Below, in pieces: positions 44,450 to 53,046 of a DNA stretch of 64,000 nt. The stretch covers positions 1-64,000 of the forward strand of contig NZ_JACJPY010000007.1 of the NCBI RefSeq assembly GCF_014696345.1. The letters are read 5' to 3'. The position numbers were made by a program, and so were the translations under genes. The notes beneath the pieces were generated by a model. It was not told the DNA's origin and ran no database searches. It worked only from the letters and a program-made list of their open reading frames with translations. Position 1 is the stretch's first letter, and each line of letters opens with the position of its first letter. Origin of the DNA: Pseudanabaena cinerea FACHB-1277. Its GTDB lineage: Bacteria > Cyanobacteriota > Cyanobacteriia > Pseudanabaenales > Pseudanabaenaceae.

Positions 44450-46603
44450 ATGATACTTGTTACAGTTGGCACTGAGCAGTATACATTCAATTCGTTAATG
44501 GATTGGATTGGATTATTGCTCAAGGAGGGGATTATCAATGAAGATGTATTCATTCAATATGGTGCTTCAACCAGGCTGCCTGATGATGTGAAAATTAGTA
44601 AAGTAGTTCCAGAGGCGCAATTTAAACAACTGGTGGCAAAGTCTAGTGCCGTGATCGCTCACTGTGGCGAAGGCAGTACTCTATTACTTGAAGAATTTGA
44701 CAAGCCCTATATTCTTGTGCCGCGCACGGTCAGATTTCATGAACACGTTGATGATCACCAGATCGAATTAGCGGAGGATTTGGAAAATCAAGGGGTACTA
44801 ATTGCCCGATCGCCTGCGGACTTGGTGAAGTTTTTGAAGTTGATCACGATGCCGCGCAGTCCTCTTAGTTTTAACGAAGATCAAGAATTATGCAAATATT
44901 TAAGCGATCGCTACCCTAGTCAAAATTATCAAAAACTGCTTTTGGTCTGCTCGTCTGGGGGGCATTTTAAGGGAATGCAAGGGTTGAGCAAATATTGGCA
45001 AACTATTTCGCAACGCACTTGGATTACCTTCAAAACAGGGACAACACAGACGGAACTAATTACTGAGAGAGCTTTTTGGGCTTATAGTCCCACCAATCGC
45101 AACATCCCTAATTTTATTCGTAATTTATATTTAGCCATCAATGTATTAAGGAAAGAAAGACCGCAACTGGTGATCTCCACTGGCGCAGGTGTGGCGACTC
45201 CCTTTTTATTAGTGGCTAAATATTTGTTTCAAAGCAAAGTGATTTTCATTGAGTCAAAAACACGCATCCGTGATTTGAGTCTATCGGCAAAACTATTGCG
45301 ATCGTGTAAGGCTTTGGACTTGTTGGTTGTGCGCTCTGAAGACATTGCTCGCCTCTATCCTGAAGCGGTATATATACCCACCAATACTGAGCATCAATCT
45401 TTGCTGTCTGGTTTGGAAGATGTGCAGATCACCAATTTTAATGACACAGTTATAATCAGTACAGGACATAACCTTTTCAATCCTGAGGCGCGCAAATTAA
45501 AGGAAGACTTTTGCCAGTTGTGCCAAGAGGAAGAAAGCTTTCGCAAGATCATCATCGATATGTCCCATACAGAGTTTATGGATAGCTCTGGGGTTGGTGC
45601 ATTGGTATCTTGCTTGAAAACTTTGCGGCAAGCAGATATTCAAGCGGGTAAGTCGGAACCCACAGAAATGGTGCTTTGGAGTGTCAGCTCTCAGGTGTTG
45701 TCAATCCTCAAAATGACCAAGCTTGAGAATGTCTTTTATATTGAGCCAGCAAGTCGCACCAATCGTTTGCCAAGACGTAAAGATGAACGATCGCGCCGTA
45801 AGCCCCAGTCAATATCACGATTTTTGCATAGACTTTATGGATCTTTGATTGGTATGCCCATTCTCTGCGCGATCGCCTATGTAATGTACTTTTTCTATCC
45901 TGCGATCGAGCTAGATCCCTCTTTGCCAGTGCATCCATCGGTGCGTAGTTTTCCCAAACGGCTGATCGATATTTTCGGTGCTTTGATGGGGCTGAGTTTT
46001 ACGGCAATTTTGTTTATCCCAATTGCGATCGCGATCAAACTGGAGAGCCGTGGATCGATTCTCTTTAAGCAAAAACGGGCAGGACTGATGAGCAAGCCCT
46101 TTGGGATTTGGAAATTTCGCTCTATGGTCAAAAATGCGGAAATGCTAAAGCAAAAAATTACCAATGAGATTGCTAATTCCACAGATGGCACACCTAAAAA
46201 TAGTGATAGCGGTAAGTTTTTCAAAAACAGTAATGATCCTCGTGTTACCAGAGTTGGTAAATTCCTGCGTAAAACCAGTATTGATGAGTTTCCCCAATTT
46301 TGGAACATTCTTACAGGCGATATGAGTCTGATTGGTACAAGACCGCCAACCTTTGGGGAGGTGGGACAATATGAGCTAGAGAATGAATATACCGATGAAA
46401 AAATGACCGAATGGAGTCGCCTTGATGTCAAACCAGGTCTGAGTGGGGTCTGGCAAGTAAGCGGACGCTCGACAGTCAGAAGCTTTGAAGAAGTGATGGG
46501 TTTTGACCTCATCTACAAGCGCAATTGGAGTCTAAAATATGATTTATGGCTAATCTGGAAAACTATTGTAATGTTATTTGAACGAAACAATGGAGCAGTC
46601 TAG
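44450..46603 (+). CDS. Four-domain fusion: Alg13-like + Alg14-like + STAS + initiating sugar transferase
   Basis: 717 residues. (1) About 1-150: Alg13/PssE-like GT28 C-half, MILVTVGTEQYTFNSLMDWI with the HCGEGSTLL donor loop. (2) About 160-310: Alg14/PssD-like partner, LLVCSSGGHFKGMQGL, STGAGVATPFLL and IFIESKTRIRDLS. (3) About 330-430: STAS-like domain, IIIDMSHTEFMDSSGVGALV, with the Ser of the anti-sigma-antagonist loop. (4) From about 500: membrane helix and polyisoprenyl-phosphate hexose-1-phosphate transferase (WcaJ/PssY type), KRLIDIFGALMG, LFKQKRAG, KFRSM, KTSIDEFPQFWNIL and GTRPP. In one protein it can start a repeat unit on the lipid carrier, add the second sugar, and perhaps be regulated by the STAS part. 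Head of the polysaccharide operon. Confidence 0.9.
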   Translation: MILVTVGTEQYTFNSLMDWIGLLLKEGIINEDVFIQYGASTRLPDDVKISKVVPEAQFKQLVAKSSAVIAHCGEGSTLLLEEFDKPYILVPRTVRFHEHVDDHQIELAEDLENQGVLIARSPADLVKFLKLITMPRSPLSFNEDQELCKYLSDRYPSQNYQKLLLVCSSGGHFKGMQGLSKYWQTISQRTWITFKTGTTQTELITERAFWAYSPTNRNIPNFIRNLYLAINVLRKERPQLVISTGAGVATPFLLVAKYLFQSKVIFIESKTRIRDLSLSAKLLRSCKALDLLVVRSEDIARLYPEAVYIPTNTEHQSLLSGLEDVQITNFNDTVIISTGHNLFNPEARKLKEDFCQLCQEEESFRKIIIDMSHTEFMDSSGVGALVSCLKTLRQADIQAGKSEPTEMVLWSVSSQVLSILKMTKLENVFYIEPASRTNRLPRRKDERSRRKPQSISRFLHRLYGSLIGMPILCAIAYVMYFFYPAIELDPSLPVHPSVRSFPKRLIDIFGALMGLSFTAILFIPIAIAIKLESRGSILFKQKRAGLMSKPFGIWKFRSMVKNAEMLKQKITNEIANSTDGTPKNSDSGKFFKNSNDPRVTRVGKFLRKTSIDEFPQFWNILTGDMSLIGTRPPTFGEVGQYELENEYTDEKMTEWSRLDVKPGLSGVWQVSGRSTVRSFEEVMGFDLIYKRNWSLKYDLWLIWKTIVMLFERNNGAV

Positions 46604-47717
46604 AGGATCGTATAGCTTGCATAAACAATGCAAAATTAGGTGGTTAAGTTTAGTTTTGCCGCCTAATTTGGGATGTTTAATCTTGGCAGCGATCGCTTTT
46701 ACTAATGTTACTCATGTCCAGCCCTTAGCTGCATTCCCCCTATCCCCAGGCGATCGCATTCGCATCCTGATTCCTGAAGGCGAATTATTTAACGGCGTAT
46801 ATGAAGTAAATACCGATGGAACCATTGCTATTCCATATTTAGAGCCTTTGCCTGTAGTCGGCTTGGATCTGCCAGCCATCCGAGACTTGATTCAAATTCA
46901 ACTGATTGAGAGGAAATATTTCCAACCACAATTCTTGCAGATTTCAGTATTGCCTCTGGCGCTTGCCCCGATCGCCGTAAATGTTTCGGGGGAAACCTTT
47001 CAAACGGGGCGAGTGCTGATCAATAATCGCAGTGCGGAGGTTCGCGCCCAGCAACTGACGCAATCTTCGGGGGACTATGCCCCTGACAGGTTTTTAACTT
47101 CGGCGCTACGGGGGGCGGGGGGCATTACGCCCAATGCCGACATCACCAAAATCAGCATCCTTCGCCAAAATAAGAAGCTGACCGTGGATTTGTCAGGGAT
47201 CTTTACGGGTGAGCCTTTGGCAGATATTCCCCTGATCGCAGGGGATAGGATCATCGTTCCTAAAAGAGATACCATCGATCCGCGCATTGTCCGACCTTCC
47301 CAAATTACGCCCCCTGGGATTACGGTTTTTCTATCAAATTTAACCATACCTGCAAGTAGTAATGCTTCTTCCGCGATCGGCAAGGATTCTTCGAGTTTCC
47401 CCTATGGTTCGCGATTTTCGCAGGCGGTATTTGCTGCCAACTGTGTTGGCGGCACTGCACCCACCAACGTGCCGCGCCGTGCGGTGTTAGTACGAACTGA
47501 TCGCCTTTCAGGGGAAACCACCGCTATTGATCGCTCCGTGGAAGATTTAATCCGTAATTCTAAGGATCAAATTACGAATCCCTTCCTAATGCCACAGGAT
47601 AGCGTCGCCTGTTATGACTCCACCGTAACGGAAGTTAGGGGTGTTTTAAATTTTGTGGGGGATATTCTCAATCCGATCAAATTGATCAAAGATATTTTTG
47701 GTGGGAGCAGTCAATGA
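46590..47717 (+). CDS. Wza-like polysaccharide export protein (Poly_export/SLBB)
   Basis: 375 residues from the ATG at 46590, overlapping the fusion gene by 14 bases. A hydrophobic segment (about 30-45) serves as signal or anchor; no lipobox Cys is obvious. The Poly_export domain starts LSPGDRIRILIPEGELFNG and continues GTIAIPYLEPLPVVGL; an SLBB-like module carries GAGGITPNADITKISILR and GDRIIVPKR. In Gram-negative systems Wza forms the outer-membrane exit channel for capsule or slime; cyanobacterial forms are larger and more variable. The C-terminal half (about 250-375) is Ser/Ala-rich with two Cys and is not recognised. Confidence 0.85.
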   Translation: MEQSRGSYSLHKQCKIRWLSLVLPPNLGCLILAAIAFTNVTHVQPLAAFPLSPGDRIRILIPEGELFNGVYEVNTDGTIAIPYLEPLPVVGLDLPAIRDLIQIQLIERKYFQPQFLQISVLPLALAPIAVNVSGETFQTGRVLINNRSAEVRAQQLTQSSGDYAPDRFLTSALRGAGGITPNADITKISILRQNKKLTVDLSGIFTGEPLADIPLIAGDRIIVPKRDTIDPRIVRPSQITPPGITVFLSNLTIPASSNASSAIGKDSSSFPYGSRFSQAVFAANCVGGTAPTNVPRRAVLVRTDRLSGETTAIDRSVEDLIRNSKDQITNPFLMPQDSVACYDSTVTEVRGVLNFVGDILNPIKLIKDIFGGSSQ

Positions 47718-49195
47718 GTAAGGAACTACCCCCCGAAACTATTGATCTTAAAGCACCTAAGCGATCGCCAAGTTTTGGGTGGTGGCGCTATGTGGCGATC
47801 GGATTAGTGCTGAATGCGGTGATCTGGGGAGGAGCATTAACTTATCTCAAAAGGACAAAGCCTAAATTTGTGAGCAAAATGGCAATCATTCTGCCTGGAG
47901 GCAATGTAGGGGCAAATGTGAACTTACCAAGCATTGGGCAAGCTTCCTCTTCGAGTACTTCGGCTTCAGGCGGATCTTCCCTCGATCCTCGTGCCAATTA
48001 TCAATATATTCTCAATGATGAGCCTGTATTGAGCGCGGCGGCGGCATCCTTAAATATCAAAACTTCAGAACTAGGCAAACCCAAAAGCAAATTAATCGAT
48101 AATACTTCCATTTTGCAGGTGGAAATCGAAGGCCCTAGTGCCAAAGAAGCGCAGGAAAGGGGATTTGCCCTTTACAATACACTGATGCAAAAAGTAACGA
48201 AACTGCGTGAGGATGAAATTGCGCGGCGCGATGATGGCACACAGGCAACGCTGGACATGGCAAAGATTAAATTAGCAGAATCCCAAAAGAAATTGGCTGC
48301 TTATAAAAGTCGGTCGGGGCTGAGTACTAGCGATCAAGTGAAGGAAGTGGCGGTGAGTTTGGAGCAGTTACGAAAACAGAGGGCGGAAATGTTGGCGCAG
48401 GATATTTTGCTGAGCGATCGCCTTCAACAATTGTCGGACAATCTCGGTTTAAGTGTCGAAGAAGCCAGCGCCGCCTTTACTTTGCAATCCGATCCCATTT
48501 ATCAACAAAATCTTAGGGATTTTAGTGAATCATCGGCGACTTTGACGACTTTAAGCTCTAAATGGGGCGAAAATCATCCCAATGTGGTCAAGGAAGCGGC
48601 TAGACAAAAGAATGCTGGTAAAGCGATTAGCGATCGCGCTAGTTTTTTATTAAAGCGCCCCTTGAGTTTACAAGATTTGGCAAGGATCAATTTAAATGCG
48701 ATCGGGAGTGCGGGGAAAGAAGGTCTATATCGAGATTTGGTGGCTGTGCAAGCAGAACAGAGTGGCATCGCTGGGCAAGCTGAGGAATTGGGTCGCCAAA
48801 TTGAGAACTTTGACGATCGCCTGCGGGACTTGACCCAAAAGCAATTGGAACTGGATCGTCTGCAACGGGATGCTCAGGTTGCCGAAGCGGTATTTGCCTC
48901 CTCCCTCGCCAAAATTGACCTGAGCAAGTCGGATATTTTTACCGCCTATCCCTTAGCCCAATTAGTCTCGCCCCCCAGCTTGGCAGATGAACCCGCCTCG
49001 CCACAACCAAAACTGGTAATGGCGGGAGCTTTTATCGGTTCGCTCTTGGTCAGTGCTGGCACATTTTTATTGTGGAAGCGTAAGTCAATGGCACAAAAAC
49101 GTACACAGGAAGTGGAACTAGCGGAGGTGACGGAATTACCCACTTTACGGGCTATTCCCAACAGCGATCGCAGTAAAACAGGACAATCGCGATGA
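47714..49195 (+). CDS. Wzz/Wzc/GumC-like chain-length determinant, no kinase domain
   Basis: 493 residues. Two helices (about 24-43 and 436-455) bracket a large periplasmic region with long coiled coils (about 150-400; LEQLRKQRAEMLAQD, LRDLTQKQLELDRLQRDAQ). The usual Pro motif before the second helix is present as LVSPPSLADEPASPQPK. There is no Walker A or Tyr-rich C-terminus, so it would need a separate BY-kinase or act as Wzz. It controls polymer length and links polymerase to the export channel. ATGA overlap with the gene before it and the same overlap with the next. Confidence 0.88.
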   Translation: MSKELPPETIDLKAPKRSPSFGWWRYVAIGLVLNAVIWGGALTYLKRTKPKFVSKMAIILPGGNVGANVNLPSIGQASSSSTSASGGSSLDPRANYQYILNDEPVLSAAAASLNIKTSELGKPKSKLIDNTSILQVEIEGPSAKEAQERGFALYNTLMQKVTKLREDEIARRDDGTQATLDMAKIKLAESQKKLAAYKSRSGLSTSDQVKEVAVSLEQLRKQRAEMLAQDILLSDRLQQLSDNLGLSVEEASAAFTLQSDPIYQQNLRDFSESSATLTTLSSKWGENHPNVVKEAARQKNAGKAISDRASFLLKRPLSLQDLARINLNAIGSAGKEGLYRDLVAVQAEQSGIAGQAEELGRQIENFDDRLRDLTQKQLELDRLQRDAQVAEAVFASSLAKIDLSKSDIFTAYPLAQLVSPPSLADEPASPQPKLVMAGAFIGSLLVSAGTFLLWKRKSMAQKRTQEVELAEVTELPTLRAIPNSDRSKTGQSR

Positions 49196-50565
49196 ATATA
49201 TTCAAATTTTTGCAAACTCCTGAACAGTTCAAGATCGAACCCGAAAATCTCGAAGAGAAATTGGTGTGGTATTCAATCGTCTGGACTTTTGGGATTTATT
49301 TTATCGGTGGGTTATATGTATTAGGTGCAATTTTGCCTTGGCTCCTATTTGGCATATTGTGTTGGCGTTGGTGGCAGCAAGATTCAGATACTCCATTAAA
49401 AGATCGGATTAGGATTCCCATTGGCATTTGGATGTGGATTGGGGGCATGGTGTTTATGCAGGTGTCGCTGATCATGGGACATCTGGACTATTACCTAGAG
49501 ATGGGACAGATTATTAAATCATCCATTGGTTGGGCAAAGGGATGGGCAATCTTAGCGCTATTTCCGATGGCGGGATGCTTGCCAATTCGTCCCAAGCTGT
49601 TATATCGAGCAGCAGCTCTGGTTTGCACAATGGTGCTTTTGTTCTCTCCCATTTTCATTGCTGCTTACCATGCCAAATTACCCGCCAAACTATTTGTCTC
49701 TCCGTTGCAAGCGATCGGCGGGCCAGGTCCCGAATTTTTTGAATTCCGTCTCTATGAAATTGATCCAGGCGACAATACACCCCGTTGGCGACTATTTACA
49801 CCTTGGGCTCCTGCACTCGGGTTTGTGGCAAATATTTATTTCTTTATGATTCTGCGTGAACCTTGCAAAAAATGGAAATACATGGGGATTGCAGGCTGCA
49901 TCATGATGTGTCAAATTTCCAAATCCCGATTAGCCCTACTCTGTTTGCCTGTGGTCTGGATTTTGGTAGAGGTATTGTCAAGGATTTCACGACCGATCGC
50001 GTTAATGATTGCGGGGTTTATCGCTAGCACGGGAGGGGTGACTTTACCAATATTAATGGATGGATTAGAAAGCTTTTCTGAACAATTTGCCGCCGCCCGT
50101 AAGGATTCCTCACGAGTACGCGCCGCCCTTGGCAGAATTGCGATCTACCGATGGCAAACCGAAGCGCCAATTTGGGGACATGGCATTGTCGAGAGTGGTC
50201 CGCACATGGTGGAGTATATGCCCATCGGTTCCCATCACACTTGGTATGGACTGCTATTTGTCAAAGGCATCGTGGGCTTCGCGGCTCTAGCAGTACCGAT
50301 GCTCTATAGCTTGGGGGATTTGCTGATTAAATCTCAGCGCAATGATACCGCCAAACTCGGCTTAACCATGTTGTTGGTGATCTTTCTCTATACCTTTGGC
50401 GAAAATCTGGAAATTTTAGCCTATCTATTTTGGCCGGGATTAATCGCGATCGGTATGGGATTTCTAGAACGTCCCAATGATGAGCAAATAGAAGCTAGCG
50501 AAGCTTTGCCATTAGAAACAATTCCCAAAATTAGTAATAAAAATAGTGAGGAGATTCCCCAATGA
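49192..50565 (+). CDS. O-antigen ligase/Wzy-like polysaccharide polymerase
   Basis: 457 residues with about ten membrane helices. The O-antigen-ligase/Wzy_C signature loop is visible: SSRVRAALGRIAIYRW, then EAPIWGHGIVESGPHMVEYMPIGSHHTWYGLLFVKGIVGF, with the conserved Arg, the GHG and the HHTW block. It would join lipid-linked repeat units in the periplasm, or ligate finished polymer. Four-base overlap at both ends ties it to the operon. The C-terminal tail is hydrophilic and acidic. Which of polymerase or ligase is not decidable from sequence. Confidence 0.85.
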   Translation: MNIFKFLQTPEQFKIEPENLEEKLVWYSIVWTFGIYFIGGLYVLGAILPWLLFGILCWRWWQQDSDTPLKDRIRIPIGIWMWIGGMVFMQVSLIMGHLDYYLEMGQIIKSSIGWAKGWAILALFPMAGCLPIRPKLLYRAAALVCTMVLLFSPIFIAAYHAKLPAKLFVSPLQAIGGPGPEFFEFRLYEIDPGDNTPRWRLFTPWAPALGFVANIYFFMILREPCKKWKYMGIAGCIMMCQISKSRLALLCLPVVWILVEVLSRISRPIALMIAGFIASTGGVTLPILMDGLESFSEQFAAARKDSSRVRAALGRIAIYRWQTEAPIWGHGIVESGPHMVEYMPIGSHHTWYGLLFVKGIVGFAALAVPMLYSLGDLLIKSQRNDTAKLGLTMLLVIFLYTFGENLEILAYLFWPGLIAIGMGFLERPNDEQIEASEALPLETIPKISNKNSEEIPQ

Positions 50566-51575
50566 CATCATCAATAAATTCTCTAGAACGTAAACCCAAA
50601 ATTGTGCATCTACTCAGCGATCGCAATGTGGGTGGCATCAAAAGCACCAGTGGCAGCCTGACTAATTCCCGACTCAAAGAAAAATTTGAGTTTCTCTTTC
50701 TCTCCGAAAGCGAAGCCCTCGGCAATCTATCGACAATTAAACCTGATGTGGTCATTTGGCATGATCCTTGTTCTTGGCGATCGCTATGGCGATTATTAAA
50801 ACTTAGGTTCGCGACTAAGTTACTCATCCATGAGCATCACTATGCTGAAAGCTTTGAACAGTGGAAAGTGCGATCGCCTTGGCGATTTCATTTGATGTTG
50901 CGGCTTGCCTATGGACTTGCCCATAAGGTTGTCGCAATTTCCCAAGGACAGCGAAAATGGATGCGATCGCACCACCTTGTCAATTCACGGAAACTTAGCA
51001 CCATTCAGCAATGTCGTACTTTAGATGAATTTCTAACCTTACCACTTAAATCTATCGATACACCTCTGATTTTCGGAGCCTATGGTCGATTTGATCAGCA
51101 AAAGGGATTTGACACCTTACTGAGAGCGATGCAAAAAGTCCAAAATTCTCAAATCCAATTGCTAGTCGGTGGCTATGGAGAGCAGGAAGACTTGTTAAAA
51201 TCCTTAGCTGGTGATGATCCGCGTATTCATTTCCTAGGTTCAATCTCTGATGTTCCATCTTTTCTCGCAAAATGTGATGTGATCATCATTCCTTCTAATT
51301 GGGAACCTTGGGGAAATGTTTGTTTAGAATCTAAGGCCGCAGCCAAAGCCGTAATCGTCTCGAAAGTAGATGGATTAACGGAACAGGTAAATGATTGCGG
51401 CGTACTAGTTCCTGCGAATAATCCTGAGGCTCTAGCCGCAGCGATCGATCAAGTCTGCATGAAGCCGCGATCGCAACTGGAAGCATGGGGCTTACAAGGT
51501 CGCATGGATGTGCAGAATGCTTGGGAAGAATATATGACGGCATGGGAGGCGCAGCTATCAGATTTATGCAACTAA
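50562..51575 (+). CDS. Glycosyltransferase family 4 of the polysaccharide operon
   Basis: 337 residues, GT-B fold. It begins with KIVHLLSDRNVGGIKSTSGSL, shows the N-domain pattern WHDPCSWRSLWRLLK and HEHHYAESFEQWK, and the donor domain GAYGRFDQQKGFDTLLRA (about 167) with the E-x7-E motif in SNWEPWGNVCLESKAAAKAVIV (about 246). Cytoplasmic or peripheral, adding one sugar to the lipid-linked unit. ATG overlaps the upstream stop; the stop lies inside the flippase start region. It is the only stand-alone glycosyltransferase in the operon, so with the fusion protein the unit may be a short (about three-sugar) repeat unless other enzymes contribute. Confidence 0.9.
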   Translation: MTSSINSLERKPKIVHLLSDRNVGGIKSTSGSLTNSRLKEKFEFLFLSESEALGNLSTIKPDVVIWHDPCSWRSLWRLLKLRFATKLLIHEHHYAESFEQWKVRSPWRFHLMLRLAYGLAHKVVAISQGQRKWMRSHHLVNSRKLSTIQQCRTLDEFLTLPLKSIDTPLIFGAYGRFDQQKGFDTLLRAMQKVQNSQIQLLVGGYGEQEDLLKSLAGDDPRIHFLGSISDVPSFLAKCDVIIIPSNWEPWGNVCLESKAAAKAVIVSKVDGLTEQVNDCGVLVPANNPEALAAAIDQVCMKPRSQLEAWGLQGRMDVQNAWEEYMTAWEAQLSDLCN

Positions 51576-52855
51576 TAATTCAATTAATCCAGTCAGTAAT
51601 TGGCTTCATTCAGAAAAAACTGGCAAATCGCTTTGCCCGTAATATCGGCTGGTTAGGCTTATCAGAAATTCTCATTCGCATCTCGCGCTTGGCTGCCACG
51701 GTGGTTTTAGCGCGATGGCTATCGGAATATGACTATGGTTTAGCGGCGCTAGTACTAACGACTAATGAATTTGTGAATGTATTCACGCGCAATGGCATTT
51801 TCGATAAGCTGATCCAAGCCAAAGAAGAGGATATTGAAGAACTATCCCAAACTGCCTATTACATTAATTGGTTTATTTGCGGTGGCTTATTTCTAATTCA
51901 ATGTCTGGTTGCTTTGCCGATGTCATGGATTTATAAAGACAGCCAAGTAATCCTGCCGATCTGTGCGATGGGCTTGGTTTATTTAATGTTACCGATGGGA
52001 CTGATCCAAGCAGCGCGATCGCAGCGTGAAAACCGCCTCCATGTATCGGCTTTAGCCAATGCGCTCCAGATTTCCACCGACAATATTTTGACGATGATTC
52101 TGGCTTGGCAAGGCTTCGGAATGTGGGCGATCGTCTTGCCGAAAGTAATCGTTGCCCCGATTTGGGTAATTGTGCATCGCTCCAATAATCCTTGGCGATC
52201 GACCAAATCCTTTACGCTCCATCGTTGGCAAGAGATTATCCATTTTGGGCGCAGTATTCTTGGTATCCAAATGCTGGCTACCCTCCGCAATAATCTCGAT
52301 TATTTAATTGCAGGGCATTTCTTAGGAATTAAAGCCCTTGGTTTATATTATTTCGCCTTCAATGCAGGACTAGGGATTAGCCTTAGTTTCATTACCGCAG
52401 TTGATGCTGCGCTCTATCCGCACCTATGCGAAGCCAGAAGTGACCCTGCTCAATTTCGCGATCGCTATCTCCAGAGCTTCCAATCCATCACCAAAGTAAT
52501 TATTCCCATTGTCTTAGCACAGGTATTACTTGCCCCGATTTATGTTCCTTTAGTATTTGGACAGAAATGGATTCCAGCAATTCCCATATTGATTCTCATT
52601 TGTCTATCGGCAATCCCACGTCCCTATGCCAATGCCGCATCTAAAGCACTTTGGGCGATGGACAAACCAAGTTGGGATTTAATTTGGAATGTGTTATTTA
52701 CAATCATTTTTGCGATCGCTATTTGCATAGGTACAATCTGGCAAATTACAGGTGTCGCGGCGGCGGTGATGCTTATTCATTGGGGGGCAATTCCCATATT
52801 TGTATCATGGGTAAAGAAATACATCACTCAACCTAATTTAGAGGAACAATCCTGA
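51566..52855 (+). CDS. Wzx-like lipid-linked oligosaccharide flippase
   Basis: 429 residues from the ATG at 51566, overlapping the GT4 stop by ten bases; an earlier frame start (51485) would overlap the glycosyltransferase by 90 bases and adds non-helical sequence. About 12 hydrophobic helices, MATE/MOP superfamily pattern: ARNIGWLGLSEILIRISRLAATVVLARWLSEYDYG at the N-terminus is typical of Wzx/RfbX. It flips the undecaprenyl-linked repeat unit across the inner membrane. Last gene of the operon; a long hairpin follows 24 bases later. Confidence 0.9.
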   Translation: MQLIIQLIQSVIGFIQKKLANRFARNIGWLGLSEILIRISRLAATVVLARWLSEYDYGLAALVLTTNEFVNVFTRNGIFDKLIQAKEEDIEELSQTAYYINWFICGGLFLIQCLVALPMSWIYKDSQVILPICAMGLVYLMLPMGLIQAARSQRENRLHVSALANALQISTDNILTMILAWQGFGMWAIVLPKVIVAPIWVIVHRSNNPWRSTKSFTLHRWQEIIHFGRSILGIQMLATLRNNLDYLIAGHFLGIKALGLYYFAFNAGLGISLSFITAVDAALYPHLCEARSDPAQFRDRYLQSFQSITKVIIPIVLAQVLLAPIYVPLVFGQKWIPAIPILILICLSAIPRPYANAASKALWAMDKPSWDLIWNVLFTIIFAIAICIGTIWQITGVAAAVMLIHWGAIPIFVSWVKKYITQPNLEEQS

Positions 52856-52878
52856 GTTATATATCCGAATATTTATAG

Positions 52879-52913
52879 CGGTTTTCACCTTGGTACGGAC
52901 AAGGTGAAAACCG
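52879..52913. terminator. Hairpin ending the polysaccharide operon
   Basis: Perfect 14-bp stem CGGTTTTCACCTTG/CAAGGTGAAAACCG with a seven-base loop, 24 bases past the last stop. No T-run, so it may act with Rho or as a repeat-type barrier. Confidence 0.6.
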
Positions 52914-53046
52914 AAGATAGAAAATATAGATTTACAGAATGTTCAAGCAACTTGCAAAAACATAGTTTTCAAAACCTAGCCTTATAGTCAAACATAGTCT
53001 TAAATATAGTCAAACAAGTCAAACATCATCTTAGTTTATCGCAACC

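Noticed and set aside
45895..46512. 205-codon antisense frame over the sugar transferase domain
   Set aside because: Shadow of the well-supported fusion gene; no independent evidence.
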